Source: Phymorhynchus buccinoides
Taxonomy: Eukaryota > Mollusca > Gastropoda > Neogastropoda > Raphitomidae
Direction: 5' to 3'
Assembly: GCA_017654935.2 (NCBI GenBank)
Contig: CM065712.1
Span: 19,654,650-19,718,649 of the forward strand
Length of the DNA stretch: 64,000 nt
In this document: one piece after another, positions 54,060-64,000 of the stretch
How positions within the stretch are numbered: position 1 is the first letter of the stretch
Layout of the letters: each line of letters opens with the position of its first letter
Made by a program: the position numbers and the translations under genes
Notes under the pieces: generated by a model
The model's database searches: none
The model's input: the letters and a program-made list of their open reading frames with translations, nothing else
What the model was told of the DNA's origin: nothing

Positions 54060-54150
54060 GGCAATGTCTCAGAGAAGTAGGTCTTAAGTGTGATGAGTCT
54101 TATAAGGGTGTGTGTGTGTGAGGGGTCCTTATAAGGGAGGTTCCACTGTA
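54060..54150. mobile_element. pogo-like element terminus
   Basis: Right end CCTTATAAGGGAGGTTCCAC-TG then TA, preceded by a similar GTCTTATAAGGGTGTG and by GGTCTTAAGTGGGAGGGAG (54003). The left end is not located. Confidence 0.5.
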
Positions 54151-54187
54151 GGACATTTTGGCTTTTAAGTTTAACCCATCAGGACAA

Positions 54188-54420
54188 ATGTGTGTGTGTG
54201 TGTGTGTGTGTGTACACCACATATGTGTGTGCATGTGTGTGTGTCGTGCACACATGCAGAAGACCAGACAAACAGATGGACAGACAGACAAACAGATGGA
54301 CAGACAGACAGACGGAGAGACAGACAAACAGATGGATGGATGGACAAAGAGACAGACGGATGGACAGACGGATGGATGGATGGACAGACACATAGACAGA
54401 CGGATGGACAGACAGACAGT
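54188..54420. repeat. GT and GACA/GATG microsatellites
   Basis: GT at 54188-54213, then GACA, GACG and GATG units to 54420, ending 11 bp from the donor of the STAT phosphotyrosine exon. Confidence 0.93.
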
Positions 54421-54430
54421 ACAGTCTTAC

Positions 54431-54485
54431 TTGATGACGTTGACAAGCTCTGACTCAACGTAACCATCTTTGGGTGCCTCTTTAT
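54431..54485 (-). CDS. STAT exon with phosphotyrosine motif DGYV
   Basis: The acceptor CCACAG ends at 54486 and the donor GTAAGA starts at 54430. Length is 55 bp, phase 1 in and phase 2 out. Product DKEAPKDGYVESELVNVIK. DGYV matches the STAT5 activation site, the tyrosine phosphorylated by JAK-type kinases that binds the SH2 domain of the partner. The motif, the 55-bp length and the phases fit between the SH2 exon (55492) and the Pro-rich exon (52751). It is squeezed between a GACA and a GA microsatellite. Confidence 0.93.
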
Positions 54486-54529
54486 CTGTGGAACAAACAC
54501 AAACTACTGTACCAAAAAGTTACATTGTT

Positions 54530-54742
<213 letters not shown>

Positions 54743-54834
54743 GAATTATTATTTATCAGTTACATTTCCATTACTTTTTATTTTACAATCTATTAATATA
54801 TTGTGGATGATACATTGATAGTACAGTCATCATC

Positions 54835-55491
54835 ACCACCATCATCATCATCATCACACTGACCTTGTGATGTGGTGTAGTACTTGCTGAAGGCGTTGTC
54901 CTTGGGGATGTCAGGGTACACCATCATCATCACCATCACACACTGACATTGTGATGTGGTGTAGTACTTGCTGAAGGCGTTGTCCTTGGGAATGTCGGGG
55001 TACACCATCATCATCACCATCACCATCATCATCACACACTTACCTTGTGAAGTGGTGTAGTACTTGCTGAAGGCGTTGTCCTTGGGAATGTCGGGGTACA
55101 CCATCATCATCACCATCATCATCACCATCACACACTGACCTTGTGATGTGGTGTAGTACTTGCTGAAGGCATTGTCCTTGGGGATGTTGGGGGGTACACC
55201 AACACCATCACCATCACACACTAACCTTGTGATGTGGTGTAGTACTTGCTGAAGGCGTTGTCCTTGGGGATGTCAGGGTACACCATCATTATTATCATCA
55301 CCATCATCATCACCATCACACACTGACCTTGTGATGTGGTGTAGTACTTGCGTTGTCCTTGGGGATGTTGGGGGGTACACCATCACCATCATCATCACAC
55401 ACTGACCTTGTGATGTGGTGTAGTACTTGCGTTGTCCTTGGGGATGTTGGGGGGTACACCAACACCATCACCATCATCATCACACACTAAC
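54835..55491. repeat. Tandem array carrying the SH2-exon donor, 7 intronic units
   Basis: Units of 80-99 bp. Each holds, on the minus strand, the last ~52 nt of the exon (YPDIPKDNAFSKYYTTSQ), its donor and a CAT/CAC microsatellite. Donors differ: most copies have GTCAGT, one (near 55040) has the consensus GTAAGT and one GTTAGT like the exon itself. Two copies (near 55340 and 55420) lost nine exon bases. A 142-codon minus frame (54793-55221) runs through four units. Confidence 0.95.
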
Positions 55492-55647
55492 CTTGTGATG
55501 TGGTGTAGTACTTGCTGAAGGCGTTGTCCTTGGGGATGTCAGGGTACAGGGTCACCAGGTCCTTCAGGTCGTGGATGCGGTCGGCCAATCCGCGGATGGT
55601 GAAACTCTGCGTGGTGAACGGTGCAAGGTTTGACACCTCTCGTTCAT
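55492..55647 (-). CDS. STAT exon, second half of SH2 domain
   Basis: The acceptor CGCAG ends at 55648 and the donor GTTAGT starts at 55491. Length is 156 bp, phase 1 in and phase 1 out. Product NEREVSNLAPFTTQSFTIRG, then LADRIHDLKDLVTLYPDIPK and DNAFSKYYTTSQ. L-x-PFTT-x-x-F-x-IR-x-LADR and the closing FSKYYT are STAT5-type SH2 signatures. The exon's own donor is weaker than some donors in the array beside it. Confidence 0.95.
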
Positions 55648-55847
55648 CTGCGCGCAAAAAAGGAAAGTCAGAGTTACAATGGGAGGGAAAAGGATCAAGA
55701 TCAAATCAAAGGACAGTGAAATCATGTGTGATGTACGACGCTAGTGTGCACAACCTGCGTTTGTCATATGGGATTCGAACCCAGCCTGTAGTCTGCGACA
55801 TTACCACTGTGCCATGGCAGCTGGTAGAAAACAAAATTCATAAAACA
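55648..55847 (-). mobile_element. tRNA-SINE head remnant
   Basis: Minus strand TGGCACAGTGGTAATG (A-box-like, about 55815) and GGGTTCGAATCCCATATG (B box, about 55775). The body is not traceable. Confidence 0.55.
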
Positions 55848-56301
55848 TAAAAATTCCTTTCTCCCTAGCACTACAAACTTATGGAATAATCTTCCAGATA
55901 CTATTAAAACACTCGATTCTATTAGTCAGTTCAAACGTTATTTATCTCTTACAGTTACAGATGTCACAGTCCCCCCTTACTATTATGTAGGATCCAGACA
56001 GAATCAAGTTAACCATTGTAGACTACGCTTAGGAATGAGCAATATTAACGGTGACTTGTACAACAGACACTTATTAAATAACCCCAAATGTGCATGTGGC
56101 CACAATACGGAAGATGCTGAACATTATCTGATGCAGTGTAGACATTATGCTGCTGAAAGAATAAACACGATCTCAACACTTAACCCATGCATCACTAACA
56201 CCTACACCCTACTCTTTGGCGATCAAAGTTTATCAGTGTCAGAAAACGAACAAATATTCAAAACCGTGCAGCAGTTTATAGAGCTAAGTAAAAGGCTATA
56301 A
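55848..56301 (+). pseudogene. LINE ORF C-terminal domain with zinc knuckle
   Basis: Open plus frame ending at a stop at 56301: NSFLPSTTNLWNNLPDTIKT, FKRYLSL, HCRLRLGMSNINGDLYNRHL, PKCACGHNTEDAEHYLMQC, FKTVQQFIELSKRL. The LWNxLP, HxRLRLG and C-x-C-G ... E-x-x-x-H-x-x-x-x-C motifs are usual at the C terminus of non-LTR retrotransposon proteins. It follows on the SINE remnant; RT is absent. Confidence 0.85.
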
Positions 56302-56523
56302 AATTCAAACCCCTGCTTCCTTTCCAGCTCTTGCATCCTTACCAGTTCATGTTCTCACCTAATATTTTAACTCAGTTAGTTTTGGTGTATCTCTGTTTTC
56401 ATCTTGGCGTCATTTCATGTAATCCTAATGTCATCATCGTGTCCTATTTAGTTTTATTGCGACGTGGGGTTGGAGTTCTGGTCTGCAGAGTGGTGTGAGG
56501 TGGAACCCTCTCTCTCTCTCTCC

Positions 56524-56557
<34 letters not shown>

Positions 56558-56957
56558 CCCTCTCTCTCTTATCATTTTCTTGTCGATTTTACTTCTTTTG
56601 TCTATTGCTATGTCCATTGTTTGTTTGGTTTGTTGTGACTTTCTTTTCAAAAATGTATTGCTTGTATTTCCTGGTAAAATTCCGCCAATGTTTATACTGT
56701 GTAATTCGTTTGGAACTGAGCACGCCATAAGCTCTGCTTGTTGTTGCTTCAGTTATGTCATAGTTGTTGTTCATGTTGATTTGGAAAATAAAACATTTAA
56801 GCCAAAACAAAATTCTGTGCTATCTATTTACATGGACAGATACTGAGATAGGCAAACAGACATTATAATGGTGACGAGGGAGTCAAGACACAATCACATT
56901 GACATATTTAGATAAACAAAGGAAGAAAGAAAGAAAGAGAGGCAGACGGAGAGAGAG

Positions 56958-57007
<50 letters not shown>

Positions 57008-57293
57008 AAACATTTGTTTATTGATGGAAAAGCATAAGCACACAATGGGCTTGTTTACATCTTGCCCTCGAAACAAAAGAAGAAAAGCATAATTAAAACC
57101 TCAATTAACTTCATTCAAAACCTCAAGAGAGAGAGTCAGAGATAGAGAGAGAGCGAGAATGTTCAAGTGTTTGAGTTTGCATGTTCAATCACACACACAC
57201 ACACACAATAACAGAAACACAGACAGCAGGGCTTCCACAGGAAAGAAAAAAAGAAGACAGATCTAAAGCAGACACAGTTTCCCCGTCACTGAC
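56302..57293. other. Intronic sequence with TC/GA microsatellites
   Basis: TC repeats at 56508-56574 and GA repeats at 56936-57003 and 57125-57155. CA repeat at 57190-57207. Frames around them carry no motif. Confidence 0.6.
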
Positions 57294-57438
57294 TGAGGTT
57301 GGTCCGACTGTCGGCGATCCAGGCGATGGTGATGCCCCCACACTTCGAGTCGCTGAAGCGCAGCAGGAAGGTGCCGTTGGCCCGCTGGCTCAGGCACTCC
57401 TGTGCCTTGGTCTTGCTGATGAAGCCGATGATCGTTCA
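57294..57438 (-). CDS. STAT exon, first half of SH2 domain (cut by gap)
   Basis: The donor GTCAGT starts at 57293, phase 1 out; the right side enters the N run. Product TIIGFISKTKAQECLSQ, then ANGTFLLRFSDSKCGGITIA and WIADSRTNL. GTFLLRFSDS carries the Arg that binds phosphotyrosine; GGITIAW is equally characteristic. In related STATs W-N-D-G precedes this point; here the last bases before the gap read TGAACG, giving a TGA that is probably a contig-end error or the edge of the exon. This is the upstream-most exon of block 2. Confidence 0.93.
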
Positions 57439-57938
57439 NNNNNNNNNNNNNNNNNNNNNNNNNNNNNNNNNNNNNNNNNNNNNNNNNNNNNNNNNNNNNN
57501 NNNNNNNNNNNNNNNNNNNNNNNNNNNNNNNNNNNNNNNNNNNNNNNNNNNNNNNNNNNNNNNNNNNNNNNNNNNNNNNNNNNNNNNNNNNNNNNNNNNN
57601 NNNNNNNNNNNNNNNNNNNNNNNNNNNNNNNNNNNNNNNNNNNNNNNNNNNNNNNNNNNNNNNNNNNNNNNNNNNNNNNNNNNNNNNNNNNNNNNNNNNN
57701 NNNNNNNNNNNNNNNNNNNNNNNNNNNNNNNNNNNNNNNNNNNNNNNNNNNNNNNNNNNNNNNNNNNNNNNNNNNNNNNNNNNNNNNNNNNNNNNNNNNN
57801 NNNNNNNNNNNNNNNNNNNNNNNNNNNNNNNNNNNNNNNNNNNNNNNNNNNNNNNNNNNNNNNNNNNNNNNNNNNNNNNNNNNNNNNNNNNNNNNNNNNN
57901 NNNNNNNNNNNNNNNNNNNNNNNNNNNNNNNNNNNNNN
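57439..57938. other. Assembly gap, 500 N
   Basis: Exactly 500 N. To its left is the SH2 exon; to its right a segment that duplicates 43.9-49.1 kb, so the two flanks are unlikely to be true neighbours. Confidence 0.99.
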
Positions 57939-59217
57939 TGCCACCGTCTTAGCATCATAGTGTGGATGTTGATCGGTGTGGAGTGTGTCCATATAGTGTT
58001 GTGTGAATGTATGTTTTCTTTTCAATTGCTGCTGTGTGATGTTTTATAAAGCGCTTTGTGCTCGATAAAAAATGCTGGCTAATTTAAATATATCCGTTTT
58101 AATTATTAGTATTATATTTTCAGGAACACATGCTTCCGCCCCGCATCCATTACTTCAATGGACATTCGCACCACACTCCGAACGCTTGGGAAGCTCTTCT
58201 TAAGTGAGCTTGAATGCTGCCAACCCAGCCATGGAGGATCGCGGATGCTCTTGCCAGCCATCCATACGCAGAATGACGCACCAACAAGCCAAAAGCGTGT
58301 GTGGTTGGATCAGACGCCGTTGTCATTCTGGATGAGTGATATGGATTTAGGTGAATTGAAGGAAATGTGTTTTTGGTGAATTGATTGTGAAAGAATAGCC
58401 GCGGTCTCAAGGTCAAAAAACATCCAATTCAATTTTGGCTTCCTTCTCTGACTTGTTTGATGTGATGAAAGAAAACTGAAAATGGAAAATGAAATGAAAA
58501 GAAAAGAAAAAAAAAAAGAAGTGATGTGAATGTTTGTGAAATGTGAAAAAGAAAAGTTGGAAAGACGAAAAGTGGAAAGACGATTCGGTTTTGGAGGGGT
58601 TTGAGTGATGAAAAATTTTGAAGAGTGGTTGATGGAGATTGAAAGTCACGATTGGTTTGGGAAGAAGAAAAATGGGGGTTGTGGTGTGAATTTTGACAAG
58701 GAAAAAAATTGATAAAGACGAGTTTTGGTTTTGGAGGAAAAACCTTCTCTCTCGGAAAAAACTTTGGGGCGTGAATAATGTTCGTAAAGCTTTCGGTCAT
58801 TGCTTTCCGTCTCTCTCTCTCCGCTTCTCGCCAGATCGCTCTATCCTCTCCTTTTTTTTTCTCTTTAAAAACCACCGCCGGCATCCCCATCATACTCTTT
58901 TGGTTTGTGATTGTTTAATTTTCCCCACATAAACATGCACTGCACTGTTTTCCATTATTTTCGGGAACACTACTTTACCAAAATCCAATACATTTCCGTA
59001 AACAAATATATGGGAGAAAGAGAGAAAGGACCACCCGTTGACGTTGACGTGGTTAGGCAATGTTCGGATCTTTGTGGCGATACACACCAAAAAAAAACCC
59101 CCATTAACCTTTGACAGGACTTGTATGTTTACCAGACGAAAATACGTAACGCTAATAAGATGAAATGAAAACATGTCAGATGATTACAAAAAATGCATGA
59201 TCAAAATCATATAAATT

Positions 59218-59483
59218 CAGGCATGGTAATGGAAGAAAGGCATTTTTCTCTGAAAATATTTGGGGGTTTCAGGAGATGTCTCTTGGTGTAACCAAGCGGA
59301 CCAAAACTGTAAAAGCCCTTCATGGTGATCAGGGGGCAATTGCTCTTCAAGAGGAAGATGTAAAACTGTTCAAACTTGGGGAAAGGGCATCTCCTCAAGC
59401 TTAAAAACCCCTTCTGACATTTTGTTTTTCTGCATTCACTTTTCTCTGAATTCAGAGAATTCTCTGAGATTATACCATGCCTG
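59218..59483. mobile_element. CAGGCATG-type MITE (copy)
   Basis: Counterpart of 44465-44728 in the duplicated segment. Confidence 0.8.
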
Positions 59484-60746
59484 ATAATACCATGCACATA
59501 GAAGCATGCAAGCCTACACACACAAACACTTTGCATCTCGCATTGGCATGTCAAATGTACATAACGATTGAGATGGAAAAAAAAACCCACCAAAAACACC
59601 ACACACACAAATTCTCACATTTTTCATCTAATTTGTTAAGAGAAAAACGACAACACAACAACTTCAAAGGCAATGGTGGTAACATGATGAAATAAGAAAA
59701 AGACAACTAACAGTGGGCAGGAGGGGGAGGGGATGGGAGGGGGGGGGGAGACAAAAAATATGGAACAAACTTTGCAGCAACAACAAAAGTCTGTACACAT
59801 GACAAGAAGGCAAACAACGCCTGTCCATTGCTGACATCAATGGTTTTTATCCTTGTTGCACAAACAAACAAAACACAGACAAGCAAGATACAAACCACCC
59901 AAAGTTCCACAATCAATGTCCGTCAATTTCCTACCTAAAAAAAAAAAATGTATCCAATCATTACCAAGAAACACAGAATTTTGTTTTTATATATACAGTG
60001 GAGAACGGATAACTCAAAAACACTGAATGACTCACAATAACTTTTAGGTCCCAGTATGATAATCTCTATGTTGAAAAGTCTTTTTAACTCAAAATATTGC
60101 CTATCTCAAAATAATGTCAGTCCCTTTCAATTTTGACTTAAGCGATTTTTACTGCACATGTATTTTTTAAAAAAGGGGTAGCAAATGTTTTAATTTCTCC
60201 TTAACTCATTCCATGCTGGCCAGTTGCTTCCCTTTGCAAGCGTTCTGTACTGGCCGATTTGCATAGGTTGCCCAAAAATTATTTTCTAAATAATGGTAAC
60301 AGATACAAACGTGAAATTTTGGCAATATGTACACAATAATATACAGTACTAACACCTGCAACAGTTTCAAAGCATCCACTTTTTTAGTTTTGATTTGTGA
60401 TATTTTAAAATAAATGCATGTTTTGTCAAGCCAGGCATACTCATAATAGCAAAAAGTTTGACCAAATGACAACTTTTCTGTTGCCACTACTGGGTTTAAC
60501 ATATGCTAAGTGCATGGGCACACGGGACACTCGGTTTATCGTCTCATCCGAAAGACTCCAGTCCACATTCAGACCGTTAAGGCCTAGTGCAGAATGAGAG
60601 GAAAAAATCCCCTGTACCCAGGTTCAAACTCGGGTTTACTTGACACGAAGCGAACGCGATACCACTGTGCCACTCTACACCGTTATGGGTATTTCTGTGC
60701 TCTCTAGCATCTTATCTTTAATATCCTTAAAGCATAATCTTTAATA

Positions 60747-61289
60747 CCGACAAACCTCTATTTTAAGACTTCCAAAATGTCCGAAAAAATCGGTCGTAAA
60801 TTGGAGGGGTCGTATGACGGAGGTTTTCACTGGCAGCCGTAGAAAGAAAAAGTTCAGCACACATACAATGACATATTAAAACAGGATTTGGGTCTTTCCA
60901 ACTCCATAGGATTGTGCAGTCGATATTACAGTTTCACTTTGCCGACTTCTTTTAATCACAATCCACTCCACTCTGGTCCAAAGTCAGTGGTTTTCTTTTT
61001 CAAAGTCAGTGGTTTTTGTGCTTTTCCTACGCTTTCCGCCATCTTTTCTACAACAAGGGAAGCGACTCCGCTTTCAGGCCCTTGACCGTGGTTGTTTCCC
61101 TTTGCTCGAAGTCTATGCAGACGACAGCAACGGTCGTAAAAACCAACAAAATGGCGGTCGTAAGTCGCGTTTTAGAGGAAGTCGTTTAAGAGAGGTCGTT
61201 TACATAGTAAAATGCATCTGTGCCAACAAATCCGGTCTCAAATGAGAGGTGGTCGCTTAACAGAGGGTCGTAAAATAGGGGTTTGTTTG
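60747..61289. mobile_element. CARACAAACC-type MITE (copy)
   Basis: Counterpart of 45975-46511. Confidence 0.8.
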
Positions 61290-61418
61290 TAATGGTCTCT
61301 AAATGTTTCAAAAGGTGTTTTAAAATTAGTAGGTTGATACATTTTCTTAGGATAGGCTAGACTTTATAGACTGTGATTTCTCAAAATGGCAGACAGTCAC
61401 CTTACCAAGTTTAAATGC

Positions 61419-61534
61419 TCATAACTCTGCAGCTAAGAAGTTGAAGTTTCCGACGGTGGAAGCATCGATGTACCTCTGACAACTCGTAATTCGTCGTCAG
61501 GAACTCTGATAAATCCATGTCCATGTCCAGCAAC
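61419..61534 (-). pseudogene. Copy of the last STAT exon with a one-base insertion
   Basis: 116 bp against 115 in copy 1: an extra T on the plus strand at 61471 (GATGTACCTC against GATGACCTC) shifts the frame after LSEV, so the acidic tail is lost. Acceptor TTGCAG ends at 61535 and is intact. Most likely a sequence error in an unpolished haplotig; a real allele or paralogue is possible. Confidence 0.85.
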
Positions 61535-61644
61535 CTGCAACCATGGCAACGGCAGCAGTGATTAACCCCTTCAACACACCCCTGGACTTAGATAAACGTC
61601 ATTACTGGCCTTCTGGGCTGCAGAGGAAAAAATAATAAGCAAAC

Positions 61645-61915
61645 CAAAGATATTCTAAAAGGGTAAGATGGATTACTTAAGAGCTCGGCGAACCGGGCTG
61701 ATAGAGTTATCGTTAGTGGGGACAGTACACTTTTCACAGTGGAGGCTATCCAAAAACTCGGACTGGAACTTGAACAGGAGAATTCAAACTGGCCTATCGA
61801 TGTGTAAAATGTGTCACGTTTCAAAGGGACATAACCAGTGTTTCTGTCCCAGTCACTACTCATATATAGGAAAAGAGACCGGATGTTTATCTTCCCCTGT
61901 ACAGTCTTGGTAACA
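61645..61915 (+). repeat. Interspersed module with Cys/His-rich potential frame (copy)
   Basis: Third copy of the block at 21958-22330; small insertions (for example CCCAGTCACTACTC) disturb the frame but MCKMCHVSKGHNQCFC is kept. Confidence 0.6.
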
Positions 61916-62540
61916 AATAAGAAGTGCACAGCAAAACCCTCAACATAGACAATGATTCAGTTTTGACAACATTTACTGGTTGATCCGAGTTTATTTTCCG
62001 CTTTGAAATCCTAGTTACTTGCATTAAATTCCGAATAATGCTTTGACATCTTGGAGTAATTGCATCATAATCAGAATAATTAAAACATATTGGAGTATTT
62101 TCTGAGGCTCGTGTAGGGCCGATTTGGGGGACATTTTCAACATTAACAGATTGAAACAGAAGTGCCAAACGTAAGTGAAACGAAAGCTGGTTTGGATGGA
62201 AACAAAACTCAGGGATTTAGTCGAAAAAATAAAACACACACACACTGGATTTAGACCTCAGAATACACGGAATTAGACCCTGACTGGCATTTTCTCTGTT
62301 CCGAGTATACTCAGAATTAGGCCTTGACTGGCGTTCTCCTGTTCCGAGAATACTCAGAATTAGGCCCTGACTGGCGTTCTCTTGTTCCAAGAATACTCGG
62401 AATTAGGCCCTGACTGGCGTTCTCCTGTTCCGAGTATACTCAGAATTCGTCCAGAATGAGTTAAGAACGGCAACCTGTAACGGTGACAATAACAACAATT
62501 TTATCAAGAAATAAATAACGTACCTGTAAACAAAACAAAT

Positions 62541-63158
62541 ACACCGTAATTTTCGGACTATAAGGCGAAATTTGTTTTCTCCAATGCGCCTAATAACGAG
62601 GGCACCGTATTAGGAACAAATCCTGAGAAGAGAGGCAACATTGAGACTCCTATGCGCCTAATAAACGAGAACTCCCTATAAGTTAACAAAATCATGAGAA
62701 GAGATGCAACGATTGCCGTACTCAGGACAGTCTACTGTGAGTCACAACGTCGAAAGTGGTCACGAGTCGGCGATATGGCAAATACTCACTTTAAGATGCT
62801 TCAAAATCCCTATTATCGTCCTACAGATGCCATAACCCTTCATTGGATGTAAAAAGCATCGTTGTAGAGCTTAAAATGCCATAATTCTACCAGTTTTCGT
62901 GAAGAAAAGTCCAAACACAACAACCGGAAGTCGCAAAAACGGAAGTTTGATTATTTGAGAGGGGAGCCAACTCTCGTTTATGACAGCAGTAATGGCGGTC
63001 GGTAAGCGTTTACAGGACGTGTACGGGTTTCAAACTTCGACTTTCTTTTGCCTTATAAACGAGGGCGCCTTTTACTCTTTTTTCTCTCTCAGATTTTTCT
63101 TGAAAATTGCCCTATTCGTCTTATACACAACAGCGCCTAATGATCCGAAAAATATGGT
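62541..63158. mobile_element. ACCGTAATTTTCGG-type element (copy)
   Basis: Counterpart of 47702-48256 with an extra partial repeat of the left segment (TATGCGCCTAATAAACGAG near 62650). Confidence 0.75.
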
Positions 63159-63337
63159 ACACATCAATACATATCATGTTTTCCGATATACAAACCGCAC
63201 CCTTGTCTCTTTTCCCCTAAGGTCACAGGTTATGTATTTGTATGTTGCACACTATAGTACTGTTCAGACATACAAGAGTTTGTTTCCTTGTAATCTGAGA
63301 CTGATCTCCATTTCTTATCACATTTGTTTAATATTCA

Positions 63338-63789
63338 TTAACCTTTACCGGATCATGCTTTTGACTACACGGACACGATGGCGGGGGTCTTCCACGACCC
63401 CCTACTCAGCAAAGAGCAAATTCTGAGGTGTTTATCCCTGTCCCCGGATGGCGGGGGTCTCCCACGACCCCTACTTGTCAAAGAGGCACCATGTGTTTAT
63501 CCCTGTCTGGATGGCGGGGGTCTCCCACGACCCCTACTCAATGCACTGCAGTGCTCTTTAAAGTAGGGGTCGTGGGAGACCCCCGTCATCCGGACAGGTA
63601 TATCAAAATTACGCGTCATATTACGTCATTTATATTTTATACACATTAATGAAATTTAACACACTTAAAGCCATTTACGTTTTTGACAGTCATGAAATTT
63701 CATGAAGATTGCTTAAATAGTTTTAGAGATATAACATGTTTTGTGTGTCACGGGGTCGTGGGCGACCCCAGAAGTCCGGTAAAGGTTAA
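63338..63789. mobile_element. TTAA-flanked hairpin element (copy)
   Basis: Counterpart of 48435-48884, same ends and five GGGGTC/GACCCC hairpins, few substitutions. Confidence 0.88.
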
Positions 63790-64000
63790 TATAATTTAAT
63801 ATATTTTTTAATTTAATATTGTTACCTTTTTATGTTCTTCTTACTGGTTTTTTTCTTGTTTTTTTTGCTTCCGATTGTTTATGCATTCAGGGGTCGCGCT
63901 AACGCATGTTTCTTGCGTATTTGACGCGTTTTAAAAATCGCCGACGCATTTTTACGGCGTTTACACATAACCCGTACGCAAAATGACGTCCGCTCACCCC

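Larger units (their letters stand above)
58030..63994 (+). repeat. Second copy of the 43906-49105 segment (probable haplotig)
   Basis: Collinear with copy 1. The first kilobase (58030-59090) differs most, with many inserted bases and about 600 extra bases of poor similarity (58140-58740); beyond 59090 agreement is close but with frequent one- to five-base indels. The order is LINE tail, MITE 59218-59483, G-rich tract 59715-59750, MITE 59996-60152, SINE 60415-60685, MITE 60747-61289, exon copy 61419-61534, module 61645-61915, minisatellite 62275-62450, element 62541-63158 and TTAA element 63338-63789. Confidence 0.92.

Noticed and set aside
57181..58025. Frames of about 210-260 codons crossing the second N run
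   Set aside because: Only the minus-strand SH2 exon (57294-57438) is real; the rest is N or other-frame shadow.

Overview
The window looks like nuclear DNA of a metazoan, most likely a mollusc and perhaps a gastropod. The reasons are spliced STAT exons with GT-AG introns, tRNA-derived SINEs, several LINE clades, many TIR-type DNA transposons and very long GA, GT, GTA and ATG microsatellites. This is an inference: no species-specific sequence was recognised. Two runs of exactly 500 N (37095-37594 and 57439-57938) divide it into three contig pieces.

The only host gene I can support is a STAT transcription factor, always on the minus strand, in two blocks. Block 1 (26.7 kb down to 1) holds exons 1 to 8 and the first bases of exon 9. 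All eight splice phases agree and give a continuous 357-codon frame covering the N-terminal domain and the coiled-coil domain; the frame leaves the window at the start of the DNA-binding domain. Block 2 (57.4 kb down to 46.6 kb) holds the SH2 domain, the phosphotyrosine motif DGYV and an acidic C-terminal tail, in five exons. For a minus-strand gene block 2 should lie to the left of block 1, yet it lies to the right on a contig of only 19.8 kb. Either that contig is misplaced or there are two tandem STAT genes of which we see complementary halves.

The most unusual feature is that many STAT exons carry a tandem array starting at one splice site. The arrays copy the splice site and often 36-52 bases of adjoining exon: exons 1, 3, 5, 7, 9 and the second SH2 exon most clearly, with weaker or intron-only versions at exons 2, 4 and 6. 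The exon 3 array (105-bp unit, ten intronic copies) is in frame and open through the donor sites. The exon 7 array gives fourteen acceptors in a row. A diverged copy of exon 1 without its start codon has been amplified into a separate 68-bp array.

The rest is mobile DNA. LINE pieces lie at 5.1, 8.5, 12, 28.5, 33-35, 35.4-36.7, 39.4 and 56 kb. An integrase gene with an internal inversion lies at 29.3-30.1 kb. There are TTAA-flanked piggyBac-like elements, including a decayed one with a recognisable transposase start, and TA-flanked pogo/mariner-like MITEs. There are also hAT-like elements, one with a zinc-finger transposase fragment, and tRNA SINEs. Several are nested with clear target-site duplications.

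The third contig piece (57939-64000) repeats 43.9-49.1 kb in the same order, including a frameshifted copy of the last STAT exon. Its many small indels, densest next to the gap, suggest an unmerged second haplotype rather than a true duplication.
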